Notes: generated by a model from the sequence alone, not told the origin. A stretch of 64,000 nt of DNA from Streptomyces sp. SLBN-118 (GCF_006715635.1 NZ_VFNP01000001.1:2480001-2544000); one strand, 5' to 3'; positions 6,825 through 15,879 are shown, counted from the stretch's first letter. Translations and numbers: made by a program.

Positions 6825-8525
6825 TCAGAAGCCGGGCGGTTCGGTGTACGTGCCCCACTCGTCCCGCAGCGCGTCGCAGATCTCGCCCAGCGTGGCCTCG
6901 GCGCGCACCGCCTCCAGCATCGGCGCGATCATGTTCGAGCCGTCCCGGGCGGCGGTCAGCATCGACTCCAGTGCCGACTGCACGCGCGCGTCGTCGCGGC
7001 CGGCCTTGCGGCCCGCCAGGACCCGTACCTGCTCGCGCTCGACCTCGTGGCTGACCCGCAGGATCTCCAGGTCGCCGGTGACCGAGCCGTGGTGGACATT
7101 GACGCCCACGACCCGCTTGTCGCCCTTCTCCAGGGCCTGCTGGTAGCGGAAGGCCGACTCGGCGATCTCGCCGGTGAACCAGCCGTCCTCGATGCCGCGC
7201 AGGATGCCGGAGGTGATGGGGCCGATGGGGTGCGAGCCGTCCGGGTGTGCCCGGCGGCCGCGCTCCTTGATCTGGTCGAAGATCTTCTCGGCGTCCGCCT
7301 CGATGCGGTCGGTGAGCTGCTCGACGTACCAGGAACCGCCCAGCGGGTCGGCGACATTGGCGACGCCGGTCTCCTCCATCAGCACCTGCTGCGTGCGCAG
7401 GGCGATCTCCGCGGCCTGCTCGCTGGGCAGGGCCAGGGTCTCGTCCAGGGCGTTGGTGTGCAGGGAGTTGGTGCCGCCGAGGACCGCGGACAGGGCCTCG
7501 ACCGCGGTTCGGACGACGTTGTTGTACGGCTGTTGGGCGGTCAGCGAGACGCCGGCGGTCTGGGTGTGGAAGCGCAGCCACTGTGCCTTGTCGGTCTTGG
7601 CGCCGTACACCTCCTTCATCCAGCGGGCCCAGATCCTGCGCGCCGCGCGGAACTTGGCGATCTCCTCGAAGAAGTCGAGGTGCGCGTCGAAGAAGAAGGA
7701 GAGCCCGGGCGCGAAGGTGTCGACGTCCAGGCCGCGGCTCAGGCCCAGTTCGACATAACCGAAGCCGTCGGCGAGCGTGTACGCGAGCTCCTGCGCGGCC
7801 GTCGCGCCCGCCTCGCGGATGTGGTAGCCGGAGACCGAGAGCGGCTTGTACGCGGGGATGCCCTGCGCGCAGTGCTCCATCAGGTCGCCGATGAGGCGCA
7901 GATGCGGCTCGGGCTGGAAGAGCCACTCCTTCTGCGCGATGTACTCCTTGAAGATGTCCGTCTGGAGCGTGCCGTTGAGGAGGGCCGGGTCGATGCCCTG
8001 CCGCTCCGCGGCGACCAGGTACATGCAGAAGACGGGGACGGCCGGTCCGGAGATCGTCATCGAGGTGGTGACGTCGCCGAGCGGGATGTCCTTGAACAGG
8101 ACCTCCATGTCGGCGGCGGAGTCGATGGCCACGCCGCAGTGGCCGACCTCGCCGAGCGAGCGCGGATCGTCGGAGTCGCGGCCCATCAGGGTCGGCATGT
8201 CGAAGGCGACGGAGAGCCCGCCGCCGCCGTTGGCCAGGATCATCTTGTAGCGCTCGTTCGTCTGCTCGGCATTGCCGAAGCCGGCGAACTGGCGGATGGT
8301 CCAGGTGCGGCCCCGGTAGCCGGTCGGGTAGAGGCCGCGGGTGAAGGGGTACTCCCCCGGCCAGCCGATCCGCTCGAAGCCGTCGTAGGTGTCCCCGGGC
8401 CGTGGCCCGTAGACCGGCTCGACCGGGTCGCCGGAGAGCGTGGTGAAGTCGGCGTCCCGCGTGCGGGCCTTGTCGTAACGGGCCTGCCAGCGTCGGCGGC
8501 CTTCCTCGATGGCGTCAGCGTCCAT
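6825..8525 (-). CDS. icmA: Isobutyryl-CoA mutase large subunit
   Basis: This B12-dependent carbon-skeleton isomerase (isobutyryl-CoA to n-butyryl-CoA) is 566 residues, the length known for IcmA. It carries only the TIM-barrel substrate domain; the B12 domain (IcmB) is a separate small subunit not in this window. The residues that distinguish ICM from methylmalonyl-CoA mutase are present: Phe80 in RQFAGF (Tyr in MCM) and Gln198 in EYIAQKE (Arg in MCM). ATG 8525 follows TTGGAAGC and lies only 7 bp from a 24-bp perfect palindrome, so binding there would cover the leader. meaB, an adenosyltransferase and the epimerase elsewhere in the window serve related chemistry. Confidence 0.95.
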   Translation of the reverse strand: MDADAIEEGRRRWQARYDKARTRDADFTTLSGDPVEPVYGPRPGDTYDGFERIGWPGEYPFTRGLYPTGYRGRTWTIRQFAGFGNAEQTNERYKMILANGGGGLSVAFDMPTLMGRDSDDPRSLGEVGHCGVAIDSAADMEVLFKDIPLGDVTTSMTISGPAVPVFCMYLVAAERQGIDPALLNGTLQTDIFKEYIAQKEWLFQPEPHLRLIGDLMEHCAQGIPAYKPLSVSGYHIREAGATAAQELAYTLADGFGYVELGLSRGLDVDTFAPGLSFFFDAHLDFFEEIAKFRAARRIWARWMKEVYGAKTDKAQWLRFHTQTAGVSLTAQQPYNNVVRTAVEALSAVLGGTNSLHTNALDETLALPSEQAAEIALRTQQVLMEETGVANVADPLGGSWYVEQLTDRIEADAEKIFDQIKERGRRAHPDGSHPIGPITSGILRGIEDGWFTGEIAESAFRYQQALEKGDKRVVGVNVHHGSVTGDLEILRVSHEVEREQVRVLAGRKAGRDDARVQSALESMLTAARDGSNMIAPMLEAVRAEATLGEICDALRDEWGTYTEPPGF

Positions 8526-8532
8526 GCTTCCA

Positions 8533-8556
8533 ATTTACTAGGACGTCCTAGTAAAT
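8533..8556. promoter_or_regulatory. 24-bp perfect palindrome at the icmA leader
   Basis: ATTTACTAGGAC followed directly by its exact reverse complement, centred between 8544 and 8545. It ends 7 bp before the icmA start codon (8525). This is the longest uninterrupted palindrome I saw in the window and is very likely an operator. The MarR gene at 9001-9510 is the nearest candidate regulator. Confidence 0.75.
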
Positions 8557-8625
8557 GTCGATGGCCACGCTGCGGAGCAGCAGATGTCACCGCGCCACGA
8601 GCCTCGCTCGGGGCGGTCCGGGGCC

Positions 8626-8949
8626 TTACGCCTCCGCGGTCGCGGGAACGTCCGCGAGCAGCGGACGGATCTCGCGGGTGATCTTCGGCTCGACAAAGAA
8701 GGAGGCCACAGGGATGCATCCCGCGGCCAGCACCCACGCCAGCTTGCCGAGCGGCCACTTCGCCCTGGAGCCGAGATCGAAGGCGAAGACGACGTAGATG
8801 ATGAACAGCACACCGTGGATCTGGGAGATCAGCATGGTGTCGCCGACATGGAACCCGTACTTCAGGATGATCGCCGCGGTGAAGACCAGCAGCCAGACGG
8901 CGGTGACGTACGCCATCACCCGGTAACGGGAGAGCACATTCGACTTCAT
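8626..8949 (-). CDS. DUF3817 membrane protein
   Basis: 107 residues with three hydrophobic helices (VMAYVTAVWLLVFTAAIILKY; SQIHGVLFIIYVVFAFDLG; LGKLAWVLAAGCIPVASFFVE) and the family signature QIHGVLFIIYVVFAFD. The GHG/IHG motif plus WPLGKLAW is typical of DUF3817 proteins, small inner-membrane proteins of unknown function related to the YdzA/TMEM-like group. It lies between icmA and a MarR gene on the same strand. A second DUF3817 gene lies at 9860-10204 on the other side of that MarR gene, so the pair brackets the regulator. Confidence 0.85.
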   Translation of the reverse strand: MKSNVLSRYRVMAYVTAVWLLVFTAAIILKYGFHVGDTMLISQIHGVLFIIYVVFAFDLGSRAKWPLGKLAWVLAAGCIPVASFFVEPKITREIRPLLADVPATAEA

Positions 8950-9000
8950 GGCACGAGCGTAACCGGACGCAAAGGGCGATCTTCGGGCGGGTCGTGCGGG

Positions 9001-9510
9001 CTACGTCTCGTCGAAGTCGCTCGCGGCGACCCGCAGCGGGCGCAGCATCGCGAAGATCTCCCCGCACTCCTCGGAGTCGTACACACCGAGCCCGAAGTCC
9101 ATCCCCATCAGATCGCGGGTGGCCGCCTCGACGACCTCCCGGCCCTTGTCGGTGATGGACGCCAGGGTGCCGCGGCCGTCGTTCGGGTTCGGCCGCTTGG
9201 CGACCAGGCCGGACCTGACCAGGCGGTCCACGGTGTTCGTGACCGAGGTGGGGTGGACCATCAGGCGCTCGCCGATCTTGGACATCGGCAGCTCACCGGC
9301 CTTGGAGAAGGTGAGCAGCACCAGAGCCTCGTAGCGCGCGAAGGTCAGTCCGTACGGCTTGACGACCGCGTCGACCTCGGCGAGCAGGATCTGGTGCGCG
9401 CGCATGATCGAGGTGATCGCTGCCATCGAGGGCACCGGGCCCCATCGCTGCCGCCAGAGCTCGTCGGCTCGGGCGATGGGGTCGAAGGGAAGGCTGAGCG
9501 GTTTGGGCAC
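9001..9510 (-). CDS. MarR family transcriptional regulator
   Basis: 169 residues, GTG start at 9510. The winged helix-turn-helix is clear: MSKIGERLMVHPTSVTNTVDRL as the recognition region, then the wing RPNPNDGRGTLASITDKG. Dimerisation helices lie at both ends. A promoter with -10 TAGGGT only seven bases before GTG implies a leaderless transcript. It neighbours icmA and the DUF3817 genes; the icmA palindrome is a plausible target. Its ligand cannot be told from sequence. Confidence 0.92.
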   Translation of the reverse strand: MPKPLSLPFDPIARADELWRQRWGPVPSMAAITSIMRAHQILLAEVDAVVKPYGLTFARYEALVLLTFSKAGELPMSKIGERLMVHPTSVTNTVDRLVRSGLVAKRPNPNDGRGTLASITDKGREVVEAATRDLMGMDFGLGVYDSEECGEIFAMLRPLRVAASDFDET

Positions 9511-9517
9511 GGCACCG

Positions 9518-9546
9518 ACCCTACCGAGTGGTCATATGGCGGTCAG
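9518..9546 (-). promoter_or_regulatory. Promoter of the MarR gene (leaderless)
   Basis: Reading the minus strand, CTGACC, 17 bp, then TAGGGT, with the GTG start seven bases after the -10. The -35 box overlaps the stop codon region of the upstream MTH1187 gene. Confidence 0.55.
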
Positions 9547-9863
9547 CCCTGTCTCGCTCTTCGGTCCTCCGGCGCGCAGAGGTGGCGTTCCACCGTCTCG
9601 ACCTTGGAGGTGAGGCCGTCGGTGACGCCCTGCCTGATGTCCGCCTTGAGGACGACGGAGACGCGCGGGGCCCTGGCCTCGACCGCGGCGACGGCGCGTT
9701 TGACGACGTCCATCACCTCGTCCCAGTCGCCCTCGATCGAGGTGAACATCGCATCCGTGCGGTGGGGAAGACCCGATTCGCGTACGACTCGGACGGCGTC
9801 GGCGACGTACTCACCGACCTCCTCACCGACGCCCAGAGGCGTGACGGAGAAAGCGACGATCAT
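9543..9863 (-). CDS. MTH1187 family thiamine-binding-type protein
   Basis: A 106-residue ferredoxin-like alpha/beta protein of the MTH1187/YqgV (DUF77) family: [20 protein letters not shown] at the start and [23 protein letters not shown] in the middle are the family hallmarks. Members bind thiamine or related small molecules as oligomers; whether this one does is inference. Its ATG overlaps the stop of the DUF3817 gene upstream (ATGA), so the two are translationally coupled. Confidence 0.88.
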   Translation of the reverse strand: MIVAFSVTPLGVGEEVGEYVADAVRVVRESGLPHRTDAMFTSIEGDWDEVMDVVKRAVAAVEARAPRVSVVLKADIRQGVTDGLTSKVETVERHLCAPEDRRARQG

Positions 9864-10204
9864 GCGTTCACCTTGCCCTCGCGCCGGGCGCGGGCGGCGA
9901 TGACCTCGTCATCGGCCGCGCGCCTGAGCCTGCGCTCGGCGACGAAGCCGCCGAAGGGGAGGACGGACAGTACGAAGTAGAGCGCCGCCGTCTTCAGGTC
10001 CCACTTGGTGCGCTTCCAGGCGTCCAGCCAGAAGAGCACGTACAGGATGAAGAGCACGCCGTGGATCGCGCCCATCACCGGGACCGCGTTGAACTCCGTG
10101 GTGCGCTTGAGCACCGAGCAGACGAGCAGCAGGAGGAAGGAGACGGCCTCCGGGGCGGAGACCAGGCGGAGGCGGTGGAGGGAGGAGGCGGTCTTGATGT
10201 CCAC
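9860..10204 (-). CDS. DUF3817 membrane protein (second copy)
   Basis: 114 residues from GTG 10204, chosen because GAAGG stands seven bases upstream; another in-frame GTG at 10261 lacks a good site. Helices are [33 protein letters not shown] and [21 protein letters not shown], with the same IHGVLF(I)xYV core as the copy at 8626-8949. Its stop overlaps the MTH1187 start by four bases, so the two form a coupled pair. Function is unknown. Confidence 0.85.
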   Translation of the reverse strand: MDIKTASSLHRLRLVSAPEAVSFLLLLVCSVLKRTTEFNAVPVMGAIHGVLFILYVLFWLDAWKRTKWDLKTAALYFVLSVLPFGGFVAERRLRRAADDEVIAARARREGKVNA

Positions 10205-10366
10205 GGGGGCACCTTCGGTGGAGGGGTCTGTCACGGGCCTAGCTCTTGTGAACGCATGCACAAGCTTCGGCCCATTGTGGCACCCCCTCGCCCCTCCCCT
10301 TTCTCAGGGTGCAGATCCTCCTCAAGGACCCTGTTCGTGCCGGGTAGCGCCCGATAACGTCACCCC

Positions 10367-11005
10367 GTGGCAACGTTCCGACTCCAAGGCAGCAAGGTGC
10401 TCGCCGTCGACATGACAGGCGACGCCGTCAAAGCGAAGAACGGCTCGATGGTCGCCTACGACGGCCAGATGGCGTTCAAAAAGATGTCCGGCGGCGGTGA
10501 GGGCATCCGCGGGATGGTCACCCGCCGTCTCACCGGCGAGCAGATGGTGATGATGGAGGTGAAGGGGCAGGGCACCTGCTTCTTCGCCGACCGGGCCTCC
10601 CAGATCAACCTGGTGAACCTGCACGGCGACAAGCTCTATGTCGAGGCGAGCAATCTGCTCTGCACCGACGCCGGGCTGCGTACCGGGACCACCTTCACCG
10701 GGCTGCGCGGCGGCGCGACGGGCAACGGCCTGTTCACCACGACCGTCGAGGGCAACGGCCAGGCGGCGATCATGTCGGACGGCCCGGCCGTGGTACTGCG
10801 GGTGACGCCCCAGTACCCGCTCTCCGTCGACCCCGGTGCGTACATCGCGCACCAGGGCAATCTGCGGCAGGACTTCCAGTCCGGCGTGAGCTTCCGGACC
10901 TTCCTTGGCGAGGGCGGCGGCGAGGCCTTCCAGATCCGCTTCGAGGGTGACGGTCTGGTGTACGTGCAGCCGAGCGAGCGGAACACCATCGGAGGGGACG
11001 TCTGA
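10367..11005 (+). CDS. AIM24 family protein, copy 1
   Basis: 212 residues, GTG start. A -10-like TAACGT lies at 10355-10360, six bases from GTG, suggesting a leaderless transcript. The protein is one AIM24 domain: a beta-sandwich with repeated Gly-rich strands (SMVAYDGQMAFKKMSGGGEGIRG, TGNGLFTTTVEGNGQAAI, PLSVDPGAYIAHQG) and the terminal LVYVQPSER. AIM24 was named for a yeast mitochondrial membrane-organisation factor; bacterial members have no settled function. It is the first of three adjacent paralogues whose start and stop codons overlap. Confidence 0.9.
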   Translation: MATFRLQGSKVLAVDMTGDAVKAKNGSMVAYDGQMAFKKMSGGGEGIRGMVTRRLTGEQMVMMEVKGQGTCFFADRASQINLVNLHGDKLYVEASNLLCTDAGLRTGTTFTGLRGGATGNGLFTTTVEGNGQAAIMSDGPAVVLRVTPQYPLSVDPGAYIAHQGNLRQDFQSGVSFRTFLGEGGGEAFQIRFEGDGLVYVQPSERNTIGGDV

Positions 11006-11655
11006 TGCCGTTCCGCGAAGTCAACTCAAAAATGGTCGAGGCGACGGTCGTCCCGGGCCAGAAGATGTTCAGCCAGCGCGGCGCGATGCTCGCGTACCGC
11101 GGTGAGGTCTCCTTCACGCCCAACATGCAGGGCGGCCAGGGCGGACTGGCGTCGATGATCGGGCGGCGGGTCGCGGGCGAGGCGACTCCGCTGATGACCG
11201 TCGAGGGCAACGGCACGGTGATGTTCGGCCACGGCGGCCATCACATCCAGGTGATCCAGCTGACCGGCGAGACGCTGTATGTCGAGGCGGACCGGCTCCT
11301 CGCCTTCGACGGGACGCTGCAGCAGGGCACGATGTTCATGGGCTCGCAGGGCGGGGTCATGGGCATGGTGCGCGGGCAGGTCACCGGACAGGGCCTGTTC
11401 ACCACGACCCTCAAGGGTCATGGCGCGGTCGCCGTCATGGCGCACGGCGGAGTGATCGAGCTCCCGATCACTCCGGGCCGGGCGGTCCATGTGGACCCGC
11501 AGGCGTATGTCGCGCACCACGGCGACGTACGCAACAAGCTCTCCACCGCGCTGGGCTGGCGCGACATGGTGGGGCGCGGCTCGGGCGAGGCCTTCCAGCT
11601 GGAGCTGAGCGGCAGTGGCGCGGTGTATGTACAGGCCTCGGAGGAGAAGCTGTGA
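11005..11655 (+). CDS. AIM24 family protein, copy 2
   Basis: 216 residues. ATG 11005 overlaps the preceding stop (TGATG), so it is translationally coupled to copy 1. It shares the domain pattern with its neighbour: AMLAYRGEVSFTPNMQGGQGG, GQGLFTTTLKGHGAVAVMAHGG, HVDPQAYVAHHGDV and AVYVQASEEKL at the end. No signal peptide or membrane helix is seen, so it should be cytosolic or peripherally membrane-bound. Divergence between copies suggests a hetero-oligomer rather than recent duplication. Confidence 0.9.
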   Translation: MPFREVNSKMVEATVVPGQKMFSQRGAMLAYRGEVSFTPNMQGGQGGLASMIGRRVAGEATPLMTVEGNGTVMFGHGGHHIQVIQLTGETLYVEADRLLAFDGTLQQGTMFMGSQGGVMGMVRGQVTGQGLFTTTLKGHGAVAVMAHGGVIELPITPGRAVHVDPQAYVAHHGDVRNKLSTALGWRDMVGRGSGEAFQLELSGSGAVYVQASEEKL

Positions 11656-12434
11656 CCGGTCCCGTCGTCTTCGACCCGATGACGTTGCCGAGCGACGACA
11701 ACGTCAACGCATACACCTTCTGCGTGGAGCTCAAGGGCAGTCAGTGGTTCCTGCAGAAGGGGAAGATGATCGCCTATTACGGGCGCATCGACTTCAACGG
11801 CATCGGCCACGGCCGGCTCGACCACCTGCTGCGGACCTCTTTCCACTCGCCGCTGCACGCCGGCGAGTGGGTGGTGGCGGAGGGCAGCGGCAAGATGCTG
11901 CTCGCCGACCGTGCCTTCGACGTCAACTCCTACGACCTGGACAACGGGAACCTGACGATCCGGTCCGGGAATCTGCTCGCCTACCAGCCGACGCTGGCGC
12001 TGAAGCAGTCGATCGTGCCGGGCTTCCTCACCCTGATCGGTACGGGGAAGTTCGTGGCCGCATCCAACGGTCCCGTGGTCTTCATGGAGCCGCCGATCCG
12101 GGTGGATCCGCAGGCGCTGGTGGGCTGGGCGGACTGTCCCTCGCCCTGCCACCACTACGACCACGGCTATATGACCGGGCTGATGGGCGGTCTGCGGGCG
12201 ATGACGGGGATCGGCGGGGCGTCGGGCGAGGAGCACCAGTTCGAGTTCGTCGGCGCCGGGACGGTGCTGCTGCAGTCGACCGAGGTACTGATGGCCGAGA
12301 CGGCGACCGGGGCGGTGCCCGCACAGGCTGGGGTTCCCGGCTCTCACCCCGCGGGCGGAGCCCCAGGTCAACACGGGTCAACGCCTCGCCTCCCCGGTCA
12401 GCTGGGGGACCTCCAGCGTCGCTTCGGCCTGTGA
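11652..12434 (+). CDS. AIM24 family protein, copy 3 with extended tail
   Basis: 260 residues. GTG 11652 overlaps the stop of copy 2 (GTGA). The AIM24 body (ELKGSQWFLQKGKMIAYYGRIDF to GTVLLQSTE) is the most divergent of the three and includes an inserted CPSPCHHYDHGY segment with two Cys and three His that could bind metal. The final ~40 residues (GAVPAQAGVPGSHPAGG to LQRRFGL) look like low-complexity sequence from a G/C-rich repeat running into the gene end rather than a folded domain. It is the last gene of the triplet. Confidence 0.87.
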   Translation: MTGPVVFDPMTLPSDDNVNAYTFCVELKGSQWFLQKGKMIAYYGRIDFNGIGHGRLDHLLRTSFHSPLHAGEWVVAEGSGKMLLADRAFDVNSYDLDNGNLTIRSGNLLAYQPTLALKQSIVPGFLTLIGTGKFVAASNGPVVFMEPPIRVDPQALVGWADCPSPCHHYDHGYMTGLMGGLRAMTGIGGASGEEHQFEFVGAGTVLLQSTEVLMAETATGAVPAQAGVPGSHPAGGAPGQHGSTPRLPGQLGDLQRRFGL

Positions 12435-12559
12435 GCGGTAGTCTGCGGAGTGTGACGTCGAACGCCTGCACCTTTATTCGAGCTGATCGAGCGGTGCCAT
12501 GTGCCCGCCGGTGCCGGGCGTCACACCCCCCGACTTCGTCCGCATTTCAACTTCTTAGG

Positions 12560-12576
12560 TAGAATCCATATATGGA
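12560..12576 (+). promoter_or_regulatory. Promoter -10 and palindrome over the MarR start codon
   Basis: TAGAAT at 12560-12565 is a good -10 placed seven bases before ATG 12572, implying a leaderless mRNA. The perfect 12-bp palindrome TCCATATATGGA (12565-12576) covers the start site and start codon, an arrangement suited to autorepression. Confidence 0.55.
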
Positions 12577-13048
12577 GACCGAGACGGCCACACGCTGGCT
12601 GACCGATGACGAGCAGTGCGCCTGGCGCACTCACCTGGACGTCAGCCGGCTGCTGATGCACCAGCTCGAGAAGGACCTCCAGCCGTTCGGCCTGACCAAC
12701 AACGACTACGAGATCCTGGTCAACCTCTCGGAGTCCGCCGACCGGCGCATGCGAATGAGCGACCTGGCCACGGCCACGCTGCAGTCCAAGAGCCGCCTCT
12801 CGCACCAGATCACCCGCATGGAGAACGCCGGTCTCGTCCGCAGGGAGAACTGCGAGTCGGACCGGCGCGGGCTGTACGCGGTACTGACCGAGCAGGGCAC
12901 GCAGACCATGGAGAAGGTCGCGCCGCACCATGTCGCGTCCGTACGCAAGCACTTCATCGATCTGCTGACCTCGGACGCGCTCGCGGATCTGCGGGACTCG
13001 CTGTCGCCGGTGGCCGAGCACCTGCGCGGGCACCGGGGCAAGCCGTAG
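12572..13048 (+). CDS. MarR family transcriptional regulator
   Basis: 158 residues. The winged HTH is MRMSDLATATLQSKSRLSHQITRMENAGLV (about residues 50-80), with wing RENCESDRRGLYAVLTEQG. The N-terminal helix carries CAWRTHLDVSRLLMHQLEKDL, common in actinobacterial MarR regulators. The gene is probably leaderless and autoregulated through the palindrome on its start codon. It is convergent with meaB. Target genes and ligand are unknown. Confidence 0.92.
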   Translation: METETATRWLTDDEQCAWRTHLDVSRLLMHQLEKDLQPFGLTNNDYEILVNLSESADRRMRMSDLATATLQSKSRLSHQITRMENAGLVRRENCESDRRGLYAVLTEQGTQTMEKVAPHHVASVRKHFIDLLTSDALADLRDSLSPVAEHLRGHRGKP

Positions 13049-13069
13049 CTTCCGGCAGAGCGTCAGGCG

Positions 13070-13108
13070 CCGGGGCGGGGACCGTATCCGAAGTACGGCC
13101 CGCCCCGG
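13070..13108. terminator. Bidirectional terminator, marR / meaB
   Basis: CCGGGGCGGG (13070-13079) pairs with CCCGCCCCGG (13099-13108); an inner CCGTA/TACGG pair extends the stem. It sits between convergent stops at 13048 and 13118. Confidence 0.8.
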
Positions 13109-13117
13109 GCCCGTTCA

Positions 13118-14071
13118 CTACTCCGTGAGGCCGGCCACCAACTCGTCGGCCGCCCGGTAGGGGTCCAGCTCACCGGCCACAATCCGCTGGGCCAGCGCCC
13201 CCAGCCGACGGTCGCCGTGCAGATCCCCGATGCGTCTGCGCAGCGCCGTCACCGCGATCGCCTCCACCTCGCCCGCCGCGCGCTGCGCCCGGCGCTCGCC
13301 GAGGACGTCGTGCTCCTCCATCCACGCACGGTGCTTCTCCAGCGCCTCGACCACCTCGTCGATGCCCTCGCCCCGCGCCGCGACCGTCTTCACGATCGGC
13401 GGGCGCCAGTCGCCGGGCCCGCGCGCCTCGCCGAGGCCCAGCATGTGGTTCAGCTCGCGGGCCGTCGCGTCGGCGCCGTCCCGGTCCGCCTTGTTGACGA
13501 CGTAGACATCGCCGATCTCGAGGATGCCCGCCTTCGCGGCCTGGATGCCGTCGCCCATCCCGGGGGCGAGCAGCACGACCGAGGTGTCGGCCTGGGAGGC
13601 GATCTCCACCTCCGACTGGCCGACCCCGACCGTCTCGACGAGGATCACGTCGCAGCCCGCCGCGTCCAGGACGCGGATCGCCTGCGGCGCGGCCCAGGCA
13701 AGCCCGCCCAGGTGCCCGCGCGTTGCCATCGAGCGGATGTAGACGCCCGGGTCGGACGCATGCTCCGACATCCGGACCCGGTCGCCGAGCAGCGCCCCGC
13801 CCGAGAAGGGTGAGGACGGGTCGACGGCCAGGACGCCGACCCGCTTGCCGGCCTTCCGGTAGGCCGACACCAGCGCCGAGGTGGAGGTGGATTTACCGAC
13901 GCCGGGCGAGCCCGTCAGGCCCACCACGTACGCGCCTCCGGCGAGCGGGGCCAGCGCCGCCATCACCTCGCGCAACTGCGGGGACGCCCCCTCGACGAGT
14001 GAGATCAGCCGGGCCACGGCCCGCGGCCGGCCCTCCCTCGCCTGGGCAACCAGTTGGGGGACGTCCACCAT
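13118..14071 (-). CDS. meaB: Methylmalonyl-CoA mutase-associated GTPase MeaB
   Basis: A 317-residue G3E-type P-loop GTPase that protects and reloads B12-dependent acyl-CoA mutases. Motifs are Walker A GSPGVGKST (residues 54-62), VDPSSPFSGGALLGDRVRM, switch ETVGVGQSE, and the guanine motif NKAD. The C-terminal helical dimerisation arm (RRRIGDLHGDRRLGALAQRIV) is complete. It lies 24 bp downstream of the thiolase gene on the same strand, so probably shares its transcript. The obvious clients are the methylmalonyl- and isobutyryl-CoA mutases (icmA is 4.6 kb away). Confidence 0.95.
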   Translation of the reverse strand: MVDVPQLVAQAREGRPRAVARLISLVEGASPQLREVMAALAPLAGGAYVVGLTGSPGVGKSTSTSALVSAYRKAGKRVGVLAVDPSSPFSGGALLGDRVRMSEHASDPGVYIRSMATRGHLGGLAWAAPQAIRVLDAAGCDVILVETVGVGQSEVEIASQADTSVVLLAPGMGDGIQAAKAGILEIGDVYVVNKADRDGADATARELNHMLGLGEARGPGDWRPPIVKTVAARGEGIDEVVEALEKHRAWMEEHDVLGERRAQRAAGEVEAIAVTALRRRIGDLHGDRRLGALAQRIVAGELDPYRAADELVAGLTE

Positions 14072-14095
14072 GTGAGCGCTCCTTGCTTACGTGGC

Positions 14096-15304
14096 TTACT
14101 TGCCGTTGCCCGGGACGCGGACGATCAGCGCGTCACCCTGTCCGCCGCCGCCGCACAGCGCGGCCGCACCCACGCCGCCGCCCCGGCGCTTGAGCTCCAG
14201 CGCCAGGTGGAGGACCACCCGCGCGCCGGACATGCCGATGGGGTGGCCGAGCGCGATCGCACCGCCGTTGACATTCACCTTTTCCGGGGATACCCCGAGA
14301 TCCTTCATTGACTGCACGGCGACCGCGGCGAATGCCTCGTTGATCTCGATGAGGTCGAGGTCCTCGACGCCGATGCCCTCCTTGCTCAGCGCGTGCCGGA
14401 TGGCGTTGGACGGCTGCGACTGGAGGGAGTTGTCGGGCCCGGCGACGTTTCCGTGCGCGCCGATCTCCGCGATCCACTCCAGGCCCAGCTCCTGGGCCTT
14501 GGCCTTGCTCATCACCACGACCGCCGCGGCGCCGTCGGAGATCTGCGAGGACGTACCGGCGGTGATGGTGCCGTCCTTGGCGAAGGCGGGGCGCAGCTTG
14601 CCCAGCGACTCGGCCGTGGTGTCGGCGCGGATGCCCTCGTCCTTGCTGAAGATGACGGGGTCGCCCTTGCGCTGCGGGATCTCGACGGGCGTGATCTCGG
14701 CCTCGTAGATGCCGTTCTTCTGCGCGGCCGCCGCCCGCTGGTGGGAGAGCGCGGCGATCTCGTCCTGCTCGGGGCGGGCGATGCCGAGCCGGGTGTTGTG
14801 CTTCTCCGTGGACTCGCCCATGGCGACGTTCTCGAAGGAGTCGGTGAGTCCGTCGTACGCCATCGAGTCGAGCATCTCGATCGCGCCGTACTTGAAGCCC
14901 TCGCGGGACTTCGGCAGCAGATGCGGCGCGTTGGTCATCGACTCCTGGCCGCCGGCGACGACGATGTCGAACTCGCCGGCACGGATCAGCTGGTCGGCCA
15001 GCGCGATGGCGTCGAGGCCCGAGAGACAGACCTTGTTGACGGTGAGCGCGGGCACGTTCATCGGGATGCCCGCCTTGACGGCGGCCTGGCGCGCCGGGAT
15101 CTGGCCGGCCCCGGCCTGCAGGACCTGGCCCATGATCACGTACTGCACCTGATCACCGCCGATGCCCGCCCGGTCCAGCGCCGCCTTGATGGCGAAGCCG
15201 CCGAGATCGGCGCCGGAGAAGGACTTGAGCGAGCCGAGCAGGCGTCCCATGGGCGTACGGGCGCCCGCGACGATCACTGAGGTGGTACCGGTCGTTCCTG
15301 ACAT
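14096..15304 (-). CDS. Acetyl-CoA C-acetyltransferase (thiolase)
   Basis: 402 residues, condensing two acetyl-CoA to acetoacetyl-CoA or cleaving 3-ketoacyl-CoA. Active-site residues are visible: nucleophilic Cys93 in NKVCLSG, the [19 protein letters not shown] block with its histidine, and the C-terminal CGGGGQGDA containing the second cysteine. Length and motifs fit biosynthetic-type class II thiolases (AtoB/PhaA). It begins an operon with meaB. The 146-bp divergent region upstream separates it from the epimerase gene, so thiolase, meaB and epimerase form a compact acyl-CoA module. Confidence 0.95.
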   Translation of the reverse strand: MSGTTGTTSVIVAGARTPMGRLLGSLKSFSGADLGGFAIKAALDRAGIGGDQVQYVIMGQVLQAGAGQIPARQAAVKAGIPMNVPALTVNKVCLSGLDAIALADQLIRAGEFDIVVAGGQESMTNAPHLLPKSREGFKYGAIEMLDSMAYDGLTDSFENVAMGESTEKHNTRLGIARPEQDEIAALSHQRAAAAQKNGIYEAEITPVEIPQRKGDPVIFSKDEGIRADTTAESLGKLRPAFAKDGTITAGTSSQISDGAAAVVVMSKAKAQELGLEWIAEIGAHGNVAGPDNSLQSQPSNAIRHALSKEGIGVEDLDLIEINEAFAAVAVQSMKDLGVSPEKVNVNGGAIALGHPIGMSGARVVLHLALELKRRGGGVGAAALCGGGGQGDALIVRVPGNGK

Positions 15305-15450
15305 GAGGCACGATCCCCTTCCAGCGCGCAGCTGAGGAGTGAACGAGGGTTTACTTCAAATGTACTGAGCGGTACGCCCCCAGGTCACCGGGCGGCCGGT
15401 GTGATCGCGCGCACGTTGCGTAACCACCGCCGGGGCGCTGCACTGGGGGA

Positions 15451-15879
15451 ATGCTGACGCGAATCGACCACATCGGGATCGCCTGTTTCGACCTCGACAA
15501 GACTGTTGAGTTCTACCGGGCCACCTACGGCTTCGAGGTGTTCCACACCGAGGTCAACGAAGAGCAGGGCGTGCGCGAGGCCATGCTCAAGATCAACGAG
15601 ACGTCCGACGGCGGCGCCTCCTACCTCCAGCTCCTGGAGCCCACCCGCGAGGACTCCGCGGTCGGAAAGTGGCTGGCCAAGAACGGTGAGGGGGTCCACC
15701 ACATCGCCTTCGGCACCGCCGACGTCGACGGTGACGCGCAGTCCGTCCGCGACAAGGGGGTGCGAGTTCTCTACGACGAGCCGCGTATCGGCTCCATGGG
15801 CTCCCGTATCACTTTTCTCCACCCCAAGGACTGCCACGGCGTGCTCACCGAACTCGTCACCTCTGCAACGGAGCACTGA
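15451..15879 (+). CDS. mce: Methylmalonyl-CoA epimerase
   Basis: A 142-residue vicinal-oxygen-chelate protein interconverting (2R)- and (2S)-methylmalonyl-CoA. The paired beta-alpha-beta-beta-beta modules start at RIDHIGIACFDLDKTVEFY and GEGVHHIAFGTADVDG. Metal ligands expected in the family are His in DHIGI, His in HHIAF and Glu in VLTELV; all are present. ATG 15451 directly follows GGGGGA. It is divergent from thiolase-meaB and upstream of scy, with a terminator between. Confidence 0.95.
   Translation: MLTRIDHIGIACFDLDKTVEFYRATYGFEVFHTEVNEEQGVREAMLKINETSDGGASYLQLLEPTREDSAVGKWLAKNGEGVHHIAFGTADVDGDAQSVRDKGVRVLYDEPRIGSMGSRITFLHPKDCHGVLTELVTSATEH

Noticed and set aside
6825..8525. Methylmalonyl-CoA mutase
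   Set aside because: Length of 566, Phe80 and Gln198, and absence of a fused B12 domain identify isobutyryl-CoA mutase.
13118..15879. Biosynthetic gene cluster suggested by thiolase, meaB and epimerase
   Set aside because: There is no PKS, NRPS or other assembly enzyme; these are precursor and primary-metabolism genes.
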